This document shows positions 1-9,047 of a DNA stretch of 64,000 nt, in pieces. Every line of letters starts with the position of its first letter. Position 1 is the stretch's first letter. The position numbers and the translations under genes were made by a program. The notes beneath the pieces are model-generated. The model was not told the DNA's origin and made no database searches. It saw nothing but the letters and a program-made list of their open reading frames with translations. Origin of the DNA: Rubritalea marina DSM 17716 (GTDB lineage: Bacteria; Verrucomicrobiota; Verrucomicrobiia; Verrucomicrobiales; Akkermansiaceae); NCBI RefSeq assembly GCF_000378105.1, contig NZ_KB899254.1:1-64000 (forward strand), in the 5' to 3' direction.

Positions 1-1
1 C

Positions 2-124
2 TTGCCAAGCCAAGGAGCGAGTGTTCTGGGGGAGGACATAGAAAGGATTGTAGCACGGGAGAGTGCATGGAATCAACGATCCTCTGTATTTAGTCTGTCT
101 AATATAAGGGAGGGCATTTTCTAG
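2..124 (+). CDS. Possible 3' end of an unidentified protein (partial)
   Basis: An open frame enters from the left edge and stops at the TAG at 122-124, giving about 40 residues with ordinary composition (ends SNIREGIF). No family is recognised. It could be the last gene of an upstream operon. Between it and the RDD gene lie about 180 bp with only a 28-codon ATG frame (125-214), which I do not call. Confidence 0.3.
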   Translation: MPSQGASVLGEDIERIVARESAWNQRSSVFSLSNIREGIF

Positions 125-306
125 ATGTCGGAGCTGCGTGTGAAATCCCACCTTGATGAAGTTTCTGGGGTGATGGTGTTGGTGGGTAGTGTGCTTTTAC
201 TTAACTATTGATGAGATGATACAGATGGGTTTTGTTTGTGTATCCTATGATCTTTTGCTTTACGTGATAGGGGGGCTTGTTAGGGTGCTTGGGTATTTTT
301 GAAGGG

Positions 307-1059
307 ATGGCACTAGTAGAGAAAAAGATTGATACCCTGCAGGCTGTGGAACTCGGCGATGGGGTAGAAATTACTTTACGAGTGGCGGGGCCATTTGCTC
401 GGGCGATGGCTTTGGTGATCGATTACCTGATCATTTCTGGGGTGTTGATTGTGCTGGGGATTGTGACTTCAATCGTGGCGATTGGGGCCAATGGGAATAT
501 TGCGACAGGATTGATGTTGCTGGCCTTATTTGTGCTTTCATGGGGGTATTTTAGTTTGTTTGAAATTGGCAAGAAGGCGGCGACCCCTGGCAAGCGTACG
601 ATGGGGATTCGGGTGGTGGATCGCTCGGGGAATCGGGCTAGTGGGGGGCAAGTATTGGTGCGGAATATTTTGCGTTATGTGGATATGTTGCCCGGCTTGC
701 CTTCTGGGTCGATGGGGATTTTCATAGGGGGGTATGGTGCGGGTTTGATGACGTGTTTTTTATCTAAGAAGTTTCAGCGTCTTGGGGATCTGGTAGCGAA
801 TACCGTGGTGGTCTATGACAAGCCGGTGAAGCACGGGCAGTCCTTGTTGCCTCCCGCGTTGGAGTCGGTGGCTCCGCCTGTGGCATTGAACCGAGAAGAG
901 CAGGCGGCGATCGCTGCATTCAAGAATCGTGCTGGCTTGTGGTCGGAAGAGCGCCGTATTGAGTTGGCCAATCACGCATCGACGGTGACAGGTGAGAATG
1001 GGCGTGCAGGCTTCACGAAGCTTTTGGGGATGGCGCATTGGTTAGATGAAGGGAAGTGA
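307..1059 (+). CDS. RDD family membrane protein
   Basis: Integral inner-membrane protein of the RDD family, whose members are implicated in transport or stress responses but whose exact role here is unknown. The first RDD segment is seen at residues 32-42 (RAMALVIDYLI), with a second hydrophobic span around 64-84 and the typical TPGKR motif at 93-97, followed by a third span and the signature LGDLVANTVVVYD. A hydrophilic tail of about 70 residues follows. ATG 307 is chosen over an in-frame TTG at 277 because family alignment begins soon after it. It is the first gene of a run in which neighbours overlap or nearly touch, ending with MoxR and DUF58, so it probably belongs to the same membrane-linked machine. 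Confidence 0.85.
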   Translation: MALVEKKIDTLQAVELGDGVEITLRVAGPFARAMALVIDYLIISGVLIVLGIVTSIVAIGANGNIATGLMLLALFVLSWGYFSLFEIGKKAATPGKRTMGIRVVDRSGNRASGGQVLVRNILRYVDMLPGLPSGSMGIFIGGYGAGLMTCFLSKKFQRLGDLVANTVVVYDKPVKHGQSLLPPALESVAPPVALNREEQAAIAAFKNRAGLWSEERRIELANHASTVTGENGRAGFTKLLGMAHWLDEGK

Positions 1060-1063
1060 TGAG

Positions 1064-2038
1064 ATGAAGGTGCAAGATTTCGAAGAGCAACGGGCGGAGA
1101 AGTGGCGCGCCTATGATCTCAAAATGCAGGCTATAGAGTCAGCTAGAGACCGCAAGTTGCAGGATGTGGATGAGGTGCCTAAGATGATTCGCGAGCGTTG
1201 CCACGAGCTGACGCTTGCGCGTTATCGCATGTACGGCGAGACGGTCTGTGAGTATCTCAATGAACAGGTGATCCGAGGGCATAAGTTGCTGGCGTCGAAC
1301 CCTGGGAGCTTTGTAGAGAAGTCGCTCAAGTTTGTGGCTGTGGAATTCCCTCAGGTGGTACGCCGTGAGTGGCGGCTACATCTTCTGTGTTGGGTGTTTT
1401 TTTTGGTGCCTCTCATCGGCATGTGGATTTCGATTTACCATGATTTGAATTGGGTGCGCAGCATTTTAGGCAGTGATGGGATGGCGAACATGGATGCGAT
1501 GTATGGGAAAGGTGACGAGGCGAATTTAGACGGTCGCGATGAGGTTGGAGCGAACTTCATGATGTTTAGCTTTTATGTGAACAATAACATCGGGATCGAC
1601 TTTCAGATCATTGCTGGCGGTATCCTAGCGGGTGTTGGTAGTTTGTTTATTTTATTGATGAATGGCTTAGGCATCGGCGGGGCGATGGCGTATGTGATTG
1701 AGTATGGTGACCCGGTGAAGTTCTTCAGCTTTGTGTCTGGACATTCATCGTATGAGCTTGTGGGGATGGTGGTTGCAGGAATGGCGGGAATGCGGATTGG
1801 TCTTGGCTTGCTCAACCCTGGGCGCATGACACGTGGAAGGGCATTGCTAGAGAGCGGGAAAAAGGGCTTACCCTTGGTGTACGGTGCGTTCTTGCTGACT
1901 TTATTAGCGGCGGTGGTGGAAGGATTTTGGTCGGCTCATGACTTTGCTCCATCGGTGAAGTATTCAGTGGGGATCGCTGGGTGGGTGGCGTTGGCCTTGT
2001 ACTTTGGTTTTGCAGGAAGGAGGTCAGGTGCAGCTTGA
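1064..2038 (+). CDS. SpoIIM/DUF95-like integral membrane protein
   Basis: About 324 residues. A charged, probably helical N-terminal third is followed by a transmembrane span (LLCWVFFLVPLIGMW), a loop, and a hydrophobic core of four or five spans containing the NNIGIDF segment and the glycine-rich GLGIGGAMAYV segment typical of the stage II sporulation protein M (DUF95) family. Such proteins occur in many non-sporulating bacteria beside RDD and MoxR genes, so sporulation is not implied. ATG 1064 has a GGGAAG ribosome site 7 nt upstream and is preferred to ATG 1046, which would overlap the RDD gene. Its 3' end overlaps the next gene by 11 bp, indicating translational coupling. Confidence 0.8.
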   Translation: MKVQDFEEQRAEKWRAYDLKMQAIESARDRKLQDVDEVPKMIRERCHELTLARYRMYGETVCEYLNEQVIRGHKLLASNPGSFVEKSLKFVAVEFPQVVRREWRLHLLCWVFFLVPLIGMWISIYHDLNWVRSILGSDGMANMDAMYGKGDEANLDGRDEVGANFMMFSFYVNNNIGIDFQIIAGGILAGVGSLFILLMNGLGIGGAMAYVIEYGDPVKFFSFVSGHSSYELVGMVVAGMAGMRIGLGLLNPGRMTRGRALLESGKKGLPLVYGAFLLTLLAAVVEGFWSAHDFAPSVKYSVGIAGWVALALYFGFAGRRSGAA

Positions 2039-3503
2039 GAAGGTGACTGCTGAGATTCGCCCGCGAGGCCGCTGGGAATCGATCGATCTAGGGTGTGCGC
2101 TGGTGCGTGCAAACTACGGTAAGGTCATGAGTGCTTGGCTGCTCACTGCAGTGCCTTTATGGTTTATCATCGTATCCCTGTGTCAGTTGATCTCGAATGC
2201 TGAAGTGGGGGCTTGGTTGGCGGGTGTGTTGTGTCTTTGGGTTGTGCCTTTTTGTGATCGCATTCCATTGTGGGTGCTAAGCCGCCGTTTATTTGGTGAT
2301 GATCCGAGTTGCATGGATGTGTTGAAGTCGCTGCCAGGATTGTGGTCAAAGCGGTTGTTGTTGACTGTGTTGTGTGGGCCATTGGATCTGGGGCGTGGTT
2401 TATCTCAGCCGGTGATGCAGCTCGAGGGCTTGAAGGGTAAAGCTTACAAGCATCGCGTGCGAGTGCTGGCTCGCAATGGTGGCGAGGGGGCGAGCCAGGC
2501 CTCGATGATTGGGCTGGTCTTGGTTTTGGCCACGATGTTTTCGATGCTCTTTGTATTCTTCACCACGGTGGGCTTGTTTGGGGATGAGATTTTGATTGAA
2601 GAGTTTTGGGTAGACCATGTCTTGGGGAGTGATGCGGTGTTTATGCCTGCACCGTATGTATGGATTTTGGTGGGGTTGATGCTCTCAGCGATCACGGTGA
2701 TCGAACCCTTCTGCGTGGGTGCGGGATTTGCCATCTATATCAATAGCAGGACGGTGACCGAGGGTTGGGATATCGAGCTGGCGTTCAAGCGCATGAGTGA
2801 GCGTGTGAACGGGATGATGCAGACTGCGGGTAAGGTGCTTACTCTGGTGATTGCTGCGGGGCTTTGTATTGGCGAGGCTTGTGCCTCAAATGAGCGCTTG
2901 GAGCGGGTGATGGCAGATGGTGACTTTGAGGTGCATACTGAGGTGATTGAGGTGCCTGTGGACCGTGAGCGATGGTCATGGTGGGATATCGGCGATGGTT
3001 GGCAGCTCGAAGGGTTGGGGGCGATTGCTAATGTGATATTTTACCTTATTGTGGCCTCACTAGTGGCGGGGTTGATCTGGCTTATTCATTCGAATCGGCA
3101 CATTTTTTCAGGAGCTGCGATTGCGCAAGATGGGGGGAGAAGCAGTGCCAGGGTTCGTAGTGTGATGGGCATGGTGGTTTCTCCTGAGAGCCTGCCGGAC
3201 GATATTGCTAAGGCTGCTAGAGAGGCCTGGGATACTGGTGAGCACCACCTGGCGATGAGCCTTCTCTACCGCGGTTCGATCTCTGCCTTGATTCATCAGG
3301 ATGAGGTGGTGATCGAGAGTAGTGATACTGAGTCTGATTGTTTGCGCGCGGTGCTGGGTCATGTGGCGGATGCACGTGGGCAGTATTTTTCTAGACTCAC
3401 ACAGGCATGGATGCGGCTGGCGTATGGCAATATGCTGCCGAGTGACTCAGCGGCGGATGAGATGATTGGGGCCTGGCCATTTGGGAAGGAGCAAGGATCA
3501 TGA
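2028..3503 (+). CDS. Large membrane protein with DUF4129-like C-terminal region
   Basis: About 491 residues. The first half holds several transmembrane spans (near residues 40-60, 70-90, 165-190 and 215-240). After a hydrophobic segment around 275-290 comes an extracytoplasmic stretch rich in charged residues, one more span (VIFYLIVASLVAGLIWLI) and a cytosolic tail with short helices (AREAWDTGEHHLAMSLLYRGSISAL) resembling the DUF4129 C-terminus often encoded beside MoxR/DUF58 genes. GTG 2028 follows a strong AGGAAGGAGG site and overlaps the SpoIIM-like gene by 11 bp. The family assignment rests on context and the tail; the N-terminal half is not recognised. It overlaps the next gene by 4 bp. 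Confidence 0.7.
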   Translation: MQLEKVTAEIRPRGRWESIDLGCALVRANYGKVMSAWLLTAVPLWFIIVSLCQLISNAEVGAWLAGVLCLWVVPFCDRIPLWVLSRRLFGDDPSCMDVLKSLPGLWSKRLLLTVLCGPLDLGRGLSQPVMQLEGLKGKAYKHRVRVLARNGGEGASQASMIGLVLVLATMFSMLFVFFTTVGLFGDEILIEEFWVDHVLGSDAVFMPAPYVWILVGLMLSAITVIEPFCVGAGFAIYINSRTVTEGWDIELAFKRMSERVNGMMQTAGKVLTLVIAAGLCIGEACASNERLERVMADGDFEVHTEVIEVPVDRERWSWWDIGDGWQLEGLGAIANVIFYLIVASLVAGLIWLIHSNRHIFSGAAIAQDGGRSSARVRSVMGMVVSPESLPDDIAKAAREAWDTGEHHLAMSLLYRGSISALIHQDEVVIESSDTESDCLRAVLGHVADARGQYFSRLTQAWMRLAYGNMLPSDSAADEMIGAWPFGKEQGS

Positions 3504-4768
3504 AGTGTGTGGTGTTCCTTTTGTTGCCGCTCTTGTTGTTGTGTTCATGTAGTCGCGAGACTGAGGAACACGAAAATGTGTTGGGCTACATGGGACTAGC
3601 GCGCAAGAATCCCTTCCTTGCTGCCGAGCGTTATTTGCAATCGGATGGTCACATGGTGACAAGTAGCACTGGGGTGCTAAAGTTGGATGCCGCCGAGGCT
3701 ACCGTGTTTGCTCCAGCGTCGAGTGTCCGCTCGGTGGCGGATGCTGAGAGGATTCTGGAATGGGTGGCTGAAGGGGGGCATTTTGTGTGCTTCTTGGAGC
3801 GGGCCGAGGATTATTGGAGTGATCTGGGTGAGTACACGGATCACGATCCCAGCACTTGGAAAGACGATGTGGGGGAAGACGATAGAGCGCTGTCTCTGGG
3901 ATTGGTGAGGCTTTTTGCGGAGGTGGATATTGAGTGTGTGGCCTTGAACGAGGAAGCAGAGGAAGCAGAGGAAGCAGAGGAAGCAGAGGAAGCAGAGGAA
4001 GCAGAGGAAGCAGAGTTGCGCGAAATTGCTATGGGCACGAAGCTGCCCAATGCGCAGACGGTCATGATTGAGGTGGGGCTGGAGGCCGAGTATCAAGCGT
4101 TGTTAGGAGGCAGCATGGGAATGCAGGTGAAGGATGGGTATTATGATGGTGATTGGTTTGATAGTGGGCAGCAAGAACACCGTTTTTTGAGCCGTTTGTA
4201 TGGATATATTGAAGATGAAGGTGTGGATCTGGGGCGGATGACCTTCGTGAGTGACGCGCGACTTTTCCGCAATCCTTATTTGGTGATGGGGCAGCATGCT
4301 GAGTTGTTGGATGTGCTTGCCGATGGCGATGGGTCGGTGGTTTTTTCCTTAGGCACGGTGCGAAGCTTTACTTCGATGTTGGGCGAGCATGCCTCTAAGG
4401 CGCTATGGTCTTTGTTGGTCTTGCTGGTGTTGTGGCTGTGGAAGAATTTGCCGCGCTTTGGCCCTATGCTGGATGTGCAGGCTGGTCATTCGAGGAGCTA
4501 CTTGGAGCATGTGAGTCAGGTCGGGAGATTCTTCTGGCGCCACCAACGTGCAGACATTTTACTGAAGAGTCTACGCGGCGCCGCGTTGCGTGGTGCGGGC
4601 CAATCTCACATCGAAGAAATGGACTCCGATGTGCTAGCAGAACGACTTGCTGAGAAGGCGGGGGTGGAGCGGGACTTGCTTCATGAAGCGCTGCATGCTG
4701 AGCAGATCAAAGACGCCAATGACATGGTGCGGATTACGAAAATTCTACAAAACCTATTGAAACAATGA
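3500..4768 (+). CDS. DUF4350-like lipoprotein with (EEA)7 tract
   Basis: About 422 residues. The N-terminus is a lipoprotein signal (MKCVVFLLLPLLLLCSCSRE), so the protein is probably lipidated at Cys15 or Cys17. The following domain (ADAERILEWVAEGGHFVCF) resembles the DUF4350 fold, which sits between membrane components and MoxR in many operons. Seven in-frame 9-bp units encode (EEA)7 near residues 151-171. A single span (ALWSLLVLLVLWLW) close to residue 300 leads to a basic cytosolic tail. It overlaps the upstream gene by 4 bp and the moxR gene by 4 bp (ATGATG at 4765), typical of a tightly coupled operon. Confidence 0.75.
   Translation: MKCVVFLLLPLLLLCSCSRETEEHENVLGYMGLARKNPFLAAERYLQSDGHMVTSSTGVLKLDAAEATVFAPASSVRSVADAERILEWVAEGGHFVCFLERAEDYWSDLGEYTDHDPSTWKDDVGEDDRALSLGLVRLFAEVDIECVALNEEAEEAEEAEEAEEAEEAEEAELREIAMGTKLPNAQTVMIEVGLEAEYQALLGGSMGMQVKDGYYDGDWFDSGQQEHRFLSRLYGYIEDEGVDLGRMTFVSDARLFRNPYLVMGQHAELLDVLADGDGSVVFSLGTVRSFTSMLGEHASKALWSLLVLLVLWLWKNLPRFGPMLDVQAGHSRSYLEHVSQVGRFFWRHQRADILLKSLRGAALRGAGQSHIEEMDSDVLAERLAEKAGVERDLLHEALHAEQIKDANDMVRITKILQNLLKQ
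3950..4012 (+). repeat. Seven tandem copies of a 9-bp unit (GAGGAAGCA)
   Basis: Seven perfect, in-frame copies of GAGGAAGCA encode (Glu-Glu-Ala)7 inside the DUF4350-like lipoprotein. The repeat identity is exact at DNA level, so copy number can change by slippage without breaking the frame. Confidence 0.97.
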
Positions 4769-5769
4769 TGAATGATTCCGAAGAAGTTCAGGCTGCTGTG
4801 GCGCAGCCTGCGAACGATGTGCAAGAGCTAGGCTTGTTGGGCTTGGTGCAGCAACTAAAGTCTGAGCTGCGCAAGGTTGTGTTTGGCCAAGACTTGATCA
4901 TCGATCAGGTGATTGCCACGTTTTTAGCTGGTGGTCACGTGCTGTTGGAGGGGAAGCCTGGCTTGGGGAAAACCCACTTGGTGGTGGCCTTAGCGCACAC
5001 CTTTGGTGGGAGTTTTGGGCGGGTTCAGTTCACCCCGGATTTGATGCCGGCAGACGTGACTGGCTTCACATTGTTTGATATGAAGAGCCAGGTGTTTCAG
5101 GTGCGAAAGGGCCCAATCTTTACCAATCTTTTGCTGGCGGATGAGATCAACCGATCTCCAGCCAAGACTCAGGCGGCTTTGCTGGAGGTGATGCAGGAGC
5201 GTCAGGTGACGATTGATGGTGAGACCTTGTCTTTGGAGCCTCCATTCATGACTCTGGCAACTCAGAACCCGATTGAACAAGAAGGGACCTACCCGCTACC
5301 TGAAGCGCAGCTGGATCGTTTCTTGATGAAGGTGGTGATGGATTACCCGAGCCCTGAAGACGAGGCTCGGGTGGTGCAAGACGTCACCAGTGGTGCTGGG
5401 CTTCGGCCGGGTGCGGTGGCGCAGCTTTGTTCTCCCGCCGACATTCTGGCGATTCAGAAAACTGTGGCACACATCAAGTGTGTGGATGAGGTGGTGGAGT
5501 ATGCGGTGAATATCGTGCGTGCGACGCGTGGTACTCAGGGCATCAGCCTGGGGGCGGGCACCCGTGGTGCGATTAGCTTGGTGCGCATTGCAAAGTCCTA
5601 CGCTTACATGGAGGGGCGTGATTATGTGGTGCCTGATGATGTCAAACAAGCGGCCCTACCGGTATTGCGTCACCGGGTGCAATTGGCTGCTGAGCTGGTG
5701 ATCAGCGGGCAAAAAGTAGATGATGTGCTCAATAAGATTGTGGCCGCTGTGGAAGCTCCACGTCAGTAA
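4765..5769 (+). CDS. MoxR family AAA+ ATPase
   Basis: A 334-residue AAA+ ATPase of the MoxR type, thought to act as a chaperone-like factor maturing protein complexes, often with VWA or DUF58 partners. Walker A is GKPGLGKT (63-70), Walker B LLLADE (122-127) followed by the MoxR signature INRSPAKTQAALLEVMQE, sensor 1 is ATQNPIEQEGTYPLPEAQLDRF, and the C-terminal lid domain is present. It overlaps the DUF4350-like gene and is followed after 3 bp by the DUF58 gene. ATG 4765 or 4768 could serve as the start. Confidence 0.95.
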   Translation: MMNDSEEVQAAVAQPANDVQELGLLGLVQQLKSELRKVVFGQDLIIDQVIATFLAGGHVLLEGKPGLGKTHLVVALAHTFGGSFGRVQFTPDLMPADVTGFTLFDMKSQVFQVRKGPIFTNLLLADEINRSPAKTQAALLEVMQERQVTIDGETLSLEPPFMTLATQNPIEQEGTYPLPEAQLDRFLMKVVMDYPSPEDEARVVQDVTSGAGLRPGAVAQLCSPADILAIQKTVAHIKCVDEVVEYAVNIVRATRGTQGISLGAGTRGAISLVRIAKSYAYMEGRDYVVPDDVKQAALPVLRHRVQLAAELVISGQKVDDVLNKIVAAVEAPRQ

Positions 5770-5772
5770 TCG

Positions 5773-7185
5773 ATGAGCGACCCTATCCACGTGCTTGCCA
5801 TGAGCGGCTTGAGCTCCTTCCTGATCGGGGTGATTACCTACGTGGGGCCATTGTTGTGTGTTCTCGTCTTGTGGAGACGATACAGCTGCAAGCCAACGGC
5901 TCTGTCTGTGGCTGTCGGGGGGGGATGGTTTCTGTTGGGGGTGTTGGTGTCGATTGTGCCAGGGCTGGAGCTGCTTTGGTGGATTGCATTGGCGCTATGG
6001 GCTGGCTTGATGGTGATTGATTTGTTGGTTTTATTACGGATGGCTCCACTCTCGGTTGAACGGGTACTGCCCGGCCGTTTTGCCATCAATCAAGAGGCTG
6101 AAATCACGTTGAAGCTGATCAATGCATCGCGCCTTCCGCTGCGCCTTCGCGTGTACGATGGGTTGCCAGAGGTGGCTGAGGCGCAGGGGCTGCCTTGGCT
6201 TGGCAAAGTGGATGCTCGCGCTTACGCAGAGATCAGCTACAATGGGCTGTTTCGAAAGCGTGGTGAGTGGCAAGTGGATGCTGCGCACATTGAGCATTCT
6301 GGCGCCTTGGGTTTTTGGAGCCGACAAATTCGAGCGGGTGAGGTGCAATCGACTCGTGTGTATCCTAATTACGAGCCGGTGATTCAGTTTTCACTGTTAG
6401 CGATGGAGAATAAGCCGGAGCAAATGGGAATTGTGATGAAAGACCGGGCTGGCATGAGCAAGGAGTTCCATCAATTAAGGGATTACCAGCTGGGTGATAC
6501 GCTTTCGAGTGTGGATTGGAAGGCTAGCTCTAAGAAGCTCCAGTTGATTAGCCGTGAGTTCCAAGAGCAACGCGATCAGACTTTGATTCTCGCTGTTGAT
6601 TGCGGCCGGAGGATGCGGGCGATGGATGGTGATATCCCTCAATTTGACCATTGTTTGAATGCGATGCTGTTGCTGGCCTATGTGGCGCTGAAGCAGGGCG
6701 ACAAAGTTGGGATTTTGAACTTTGGTGGCGAAGATCGCTGGTTGGCTCCAGTGAAGGGGATTCATTCGATGACGGCGATTCTCAACCACCTGTATGATTA
6801 CCAAACGACGACTGCACCCAGTGACTATGCCGAAGCGGCTGAGCGTCTATTGATGCGTCAGCAGCGACGCTCGATGGTAGTTTTCCTGAGTAATGTGCGT
6901 GGTGAAGACGGTGCCGACTTGATTGATCCGCTGCGTCAGGTGCGGATGAAGCATGTGACGCTCTTGGCAAACCTGCGTGAGGCTGAAGTGATGCAGCGGC
7001 TGGATGAGGAAGTGCGGGGCTTGGATGATGCGCTCGCCGTAGGAGCCACGCAGCTGTACCTTGATGAGCGTGCGGCGTTGCTCAAGCAGCTAGAGCAGCA
7101 TGGCATCATCGCACTAGATGAAACTGCGCAGGAGCTCCCCATCGCATTGTCAAATGCTTACTTGATGATGCGCGACGCAGTTTGA
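5773..7185 (+). CDS. DUF58 domain protein (MoxR partner)
   Basis: A 470-residue protein with two N-terminal spans (about 17-35 and 50-90) and a DUF58 core. The hallmark RDYQLGDTLSSVDWKASSK lies at 236-254, followed by a VWA-like strand with an incomplete metal site (LAVDCGRRM, 272-281). DUF58 proteins are standard partners of MoxR ATPases and are probably anchored at the membrane with the four proteins encoded upstream. The 3-bp spacing to moxR supports co-translation. Confidence 0.92.
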   Translation: MSDPIHVLAMSGLSSFLIGVITYVGPLLCVLVLWRRYSCKPTALSVAVGGGWFLLGVLVSIVPGLELLWWIALALWAGLMVIDLLVLLRMAPLSVERVLPGRFAINQEAEITLKLINASRLPLRLRVYDGLPEVAEAQGLPWLGKVDARAYAEISYNGLFRKRGEWQVDAAHIEHSGALGFWSRQIRAGEVQSTRVYPNYEPVIQFSLLAMENKPEQMGIVMKDRAGMSKEFHQLRDYQLGDTLSSVDWKASSKKLQLISREFQEQRDQTLILAVDCGRRMRAMDGDIPQFDHCLNAMLLLAYVALKQGDKVGILNFGGEDRWLAPVKGIHSMTAILNHLYDYQTTTAPSDYAEAAERLLMRQQRRSMVVFLSNVRGEDGADLIDPLRQVRMKHVTLLANLREAEVMQRLDEEVRGLDDALAVGATQLYLDERAALLKQLEQHGIIALDETAQELPIALSNAYLMMRDAV

Positions 7186-7199
7186 GGGGCGTTCGAAAA

Positions 7200-7610
7200 A
7201 TGCGGAAAAAGCTTCATCCTGATCGAGCATCTGCTTATGGTGTCGGCGTGCTTCAGATTGTCTTTAATGAAATTAGTGCTGCGGAGATGTCGCAGTTGGA
7301 TACTTTGGATCAATTGGACTTATTGAGTTCTTTCCAGGTGACTGAGGAAAAGCTGACCAACCTAGATGGTGGTGAGTTTGCAAAGCTTGAGCGCGATGGG
7401 GTTTCGCTGTATCGCTTCCGCGCCGACGAGCATCGTATTTACTTTGGGGTGAAGGATGAGAGTGTGATTGTGTACCGTGTGCTCAGCAAGAACACGCTGA
7501 GCGATTTCTTGTTCCGTTCGAAGATGCCGCTGAGTGAGGATGAAGCAGTGGTAAACTCGAAGCACTTTTGGAAGTTGATCGACGAAGGTCGTAAGGCTCG
7601 CCAAGTCTAG
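7200..7610 (+). CDS. RelE/ParE-fold protein, solitary
   Basis: About 136 residues. The central part (RFRADEHRIYFGVKDESVIVYRVLSKNTLSDFLFR) matches the fold of RelE/ParE-type toxins and related housekeeping proteins. No antitoxin gene is adjacent; it begins 14 bp after the DUF58 stop and ends at a strong terminator, so it looks like the last cistron of the MoxR operon. ATG 7200 has a GAGGGG about 10 nt upstream; an in-frame TTG at 7182 would overlap DUF58. Whether it retains nuclease activity cannot be told from sequence. Confidence 0.65.
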   Translation: MRKKLHPDRASAYGVGVLQIVFNEISAAEMSQLDTLDQLDLLSSFQVTEEKLTNLDGGEFAKLERDGVSLYRFRADEHRIYFGVKDESVIVYRVLSKNTLSDFLFRSKMPLSEDEAVVNSKHFWKLIDEGRKARQV

Positions 7611-7631
7611 AGGCAAGTTGCCGATGCTCAC

Positions 7632-7661
7632 GCCCTCCAGTCGCAGACGGAGGGCTTTTTT
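7632..7661 (+). terminator. Rho-independent terminator of the MoxR operon
   Basis: GCCCTCC (7632-7638) pairs with GGAGGGC (7649-7655), followed by six T. It lies just after the RelE-fold gene and before the convergent exporter gene. Confidence 0.9.
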
Positions 7662-7683
7662 GTGCCAGAGACCCAGCTTGTAT

Positions 7684-8979
7684 TTAGGTGCCTTGCTCGG
7701 GGCTGGGTGCTGCTGAGACAATGCGTGCTTCCCAAATGAAGCGGCGAAAGAGCACTTTGAGCGCTGCGGTCAGAGGGACGGCAAGCAGTGCTCCGATGAA
7801 GCCGCCTAGGATCAGCGACCAGAAAAGCATGGAAAAGATAACGGTCATCGGGTGCAGGCCCACGGAGTCACCCACGATTTTCGGTGCTGTGACCATCGAG
7901 TTGATTTGTTGGACAATGAGGAAGATGGCGACGACGGCGACGACGTAGATCCAGGGATTGTGCCCGAGCAACCAGCTCAGGGACTCACGGTTGGCCTCTT
8001 GGTTGAAGTGGACGTAGGCGATCAGGCAGGATGGGATGAGGCAGAGGATGTTTCCAATGAAGGGGATGACGCCGAGGATGGCCATCGCCACACCGATGAC
8101 GAGAGCGTAGGGGAGACCAAAGAAGAAGAGAGAAATGCCAACCAACAAGCCATCGATCAGAGAGACCAGGATCTGCCCTCGGAAGAAAGAAATGAGGTAG
8201 CCATTGATCTCCTGGAGGGTGTCGACCACTTCATTTTTGAATTCTGAGGCGCGCAGTGGGACGTACTCGTGCCAGTGGGCCTTGATCGCGGATGACTCTT
8301 TGAGGAAGTAATATAGATAGATTGGCACCATGACGACACCAACGACAAATCCGAAGGTGGTGAGGATCGAGCGGGTGCCTGCTAGGATGAAGCGGTTGAG
8401 GTACTCAGTGATTTCTTGGGCATGTGAGGTGAGGTGGTAGGCGATGTTGGTCTCACTGAATGGGACATCGAGTTCGGTCGCTTGGGCTGGCTCGGAAGAA
8501 GGGATGGTTGTGCTTGGGGGCGACTGAGTAAGTTCGGAGTCATAGGGTGCTAGTGCCCAGTCCGCCGCTGGCTTGATCCAGGAGATTTGGCTCAACTCGG
8601 TGATCGTCTGAGTCACGTTTTGGCCCATGCTGGATTCTCCTTCTGATTTTTCGAAGAGGTCTTTCGCTTGGTTAACGATTGGAGGCACGGTGATCAGCAG
8701 CATGATGACGATGAACACAGTGAAGGAGCTAAATACGGTGATCACGGAGGTGAGGCGGCTCATGCCTTTGCGCTGCAGCCAGCTGACTACGGGGTCGAGC
8801 AAGTAGGCGATCACGCCAGATACCGCTACGGGCAGAAGGACTGGCTGGAGGTAGGTGAGCACATCGCCGATAAGCCAAATGAATCCGCAGAGGATGGCTC
8901 CGAGGGTGCAGATGCTCAGGCCAGTGAGGGCGCGCCAGAGGGTACGCTTTTGGAAGGTGGACGGGTATTCAGTGCTCAT
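7684..8979 (-). CDS. AI-2E family transporter (UPF0118/PerM-like)
   Basis: A 431-residue polytopic membrane protein of the AI-2E exporter family, a broad group of permeases with seven or eight spans whose substrates are mostly unknown. Visible are the paired N-terminal spans (LTGLSICTLGAILCGFIWLIG and LLPVAVSGVIAYLLDPVVSWLQRKG), a soluble middle insert after the third span, and the conserved GLPYALVIGVAMAILGVIPFIGNI and PKIVGDSVGLHPMTVIFSMLFWSLILGGFIGALLAVPL blocks (each longer than quoted here is continuous). It stands alone, convergent with the MoxR operon. Confidence 0.9.
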   Translation of the reverse strand: MSTEYPSTFQKRTLWRALTGLSICTLGAILCGFIWLIGDVLTYLQPVLLPVAVSGVIAYLLDPVVSWLQRKGMSRLTSVITVFSSFTVFIVIMLLITVPPIVNQAKDLFEKSEGESSMGQNVTQTITELSQISWIKPAADWALAPYDSELTQSPPSTTIPSSEPAQATELDVPFSETNIAYHLTSHAQEITEYLNRFILAGTRSILTTFGFVVGVVMVPIYLYYFLKESSAIKAHWHEYVPLRASEFKNEVVDTLQEINGYLISFFRGQILVSLIDGLLVGISLFFFGLPYALVIGVAMAILGVIPFIGNILCLIPSCLIAYVHFNQEANRESLSWLLGHNPWIYVVAVVAIFLIVQQINSMVTAPKIVGDSVGLHPMTVIFSMLFWSLILGGFIGALLAVPLTAALKVLFRRFIWEARIVSAAPSPEQGT

Positions 8980-9047
8980 ATGTGATATGTCGCTAGAACT
9001 TAGCTACACATCTTATGCACTGATGTTAGTGAGCAATCAAGCGCTTA

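Noticed and set aside
3677-4096. Minus-strand frame rich in Cys-Phe-Leu repeats
   Set aside because: It is only the complement of the (EEA)7 repeat and its surroundings in the lipoprotein gene.
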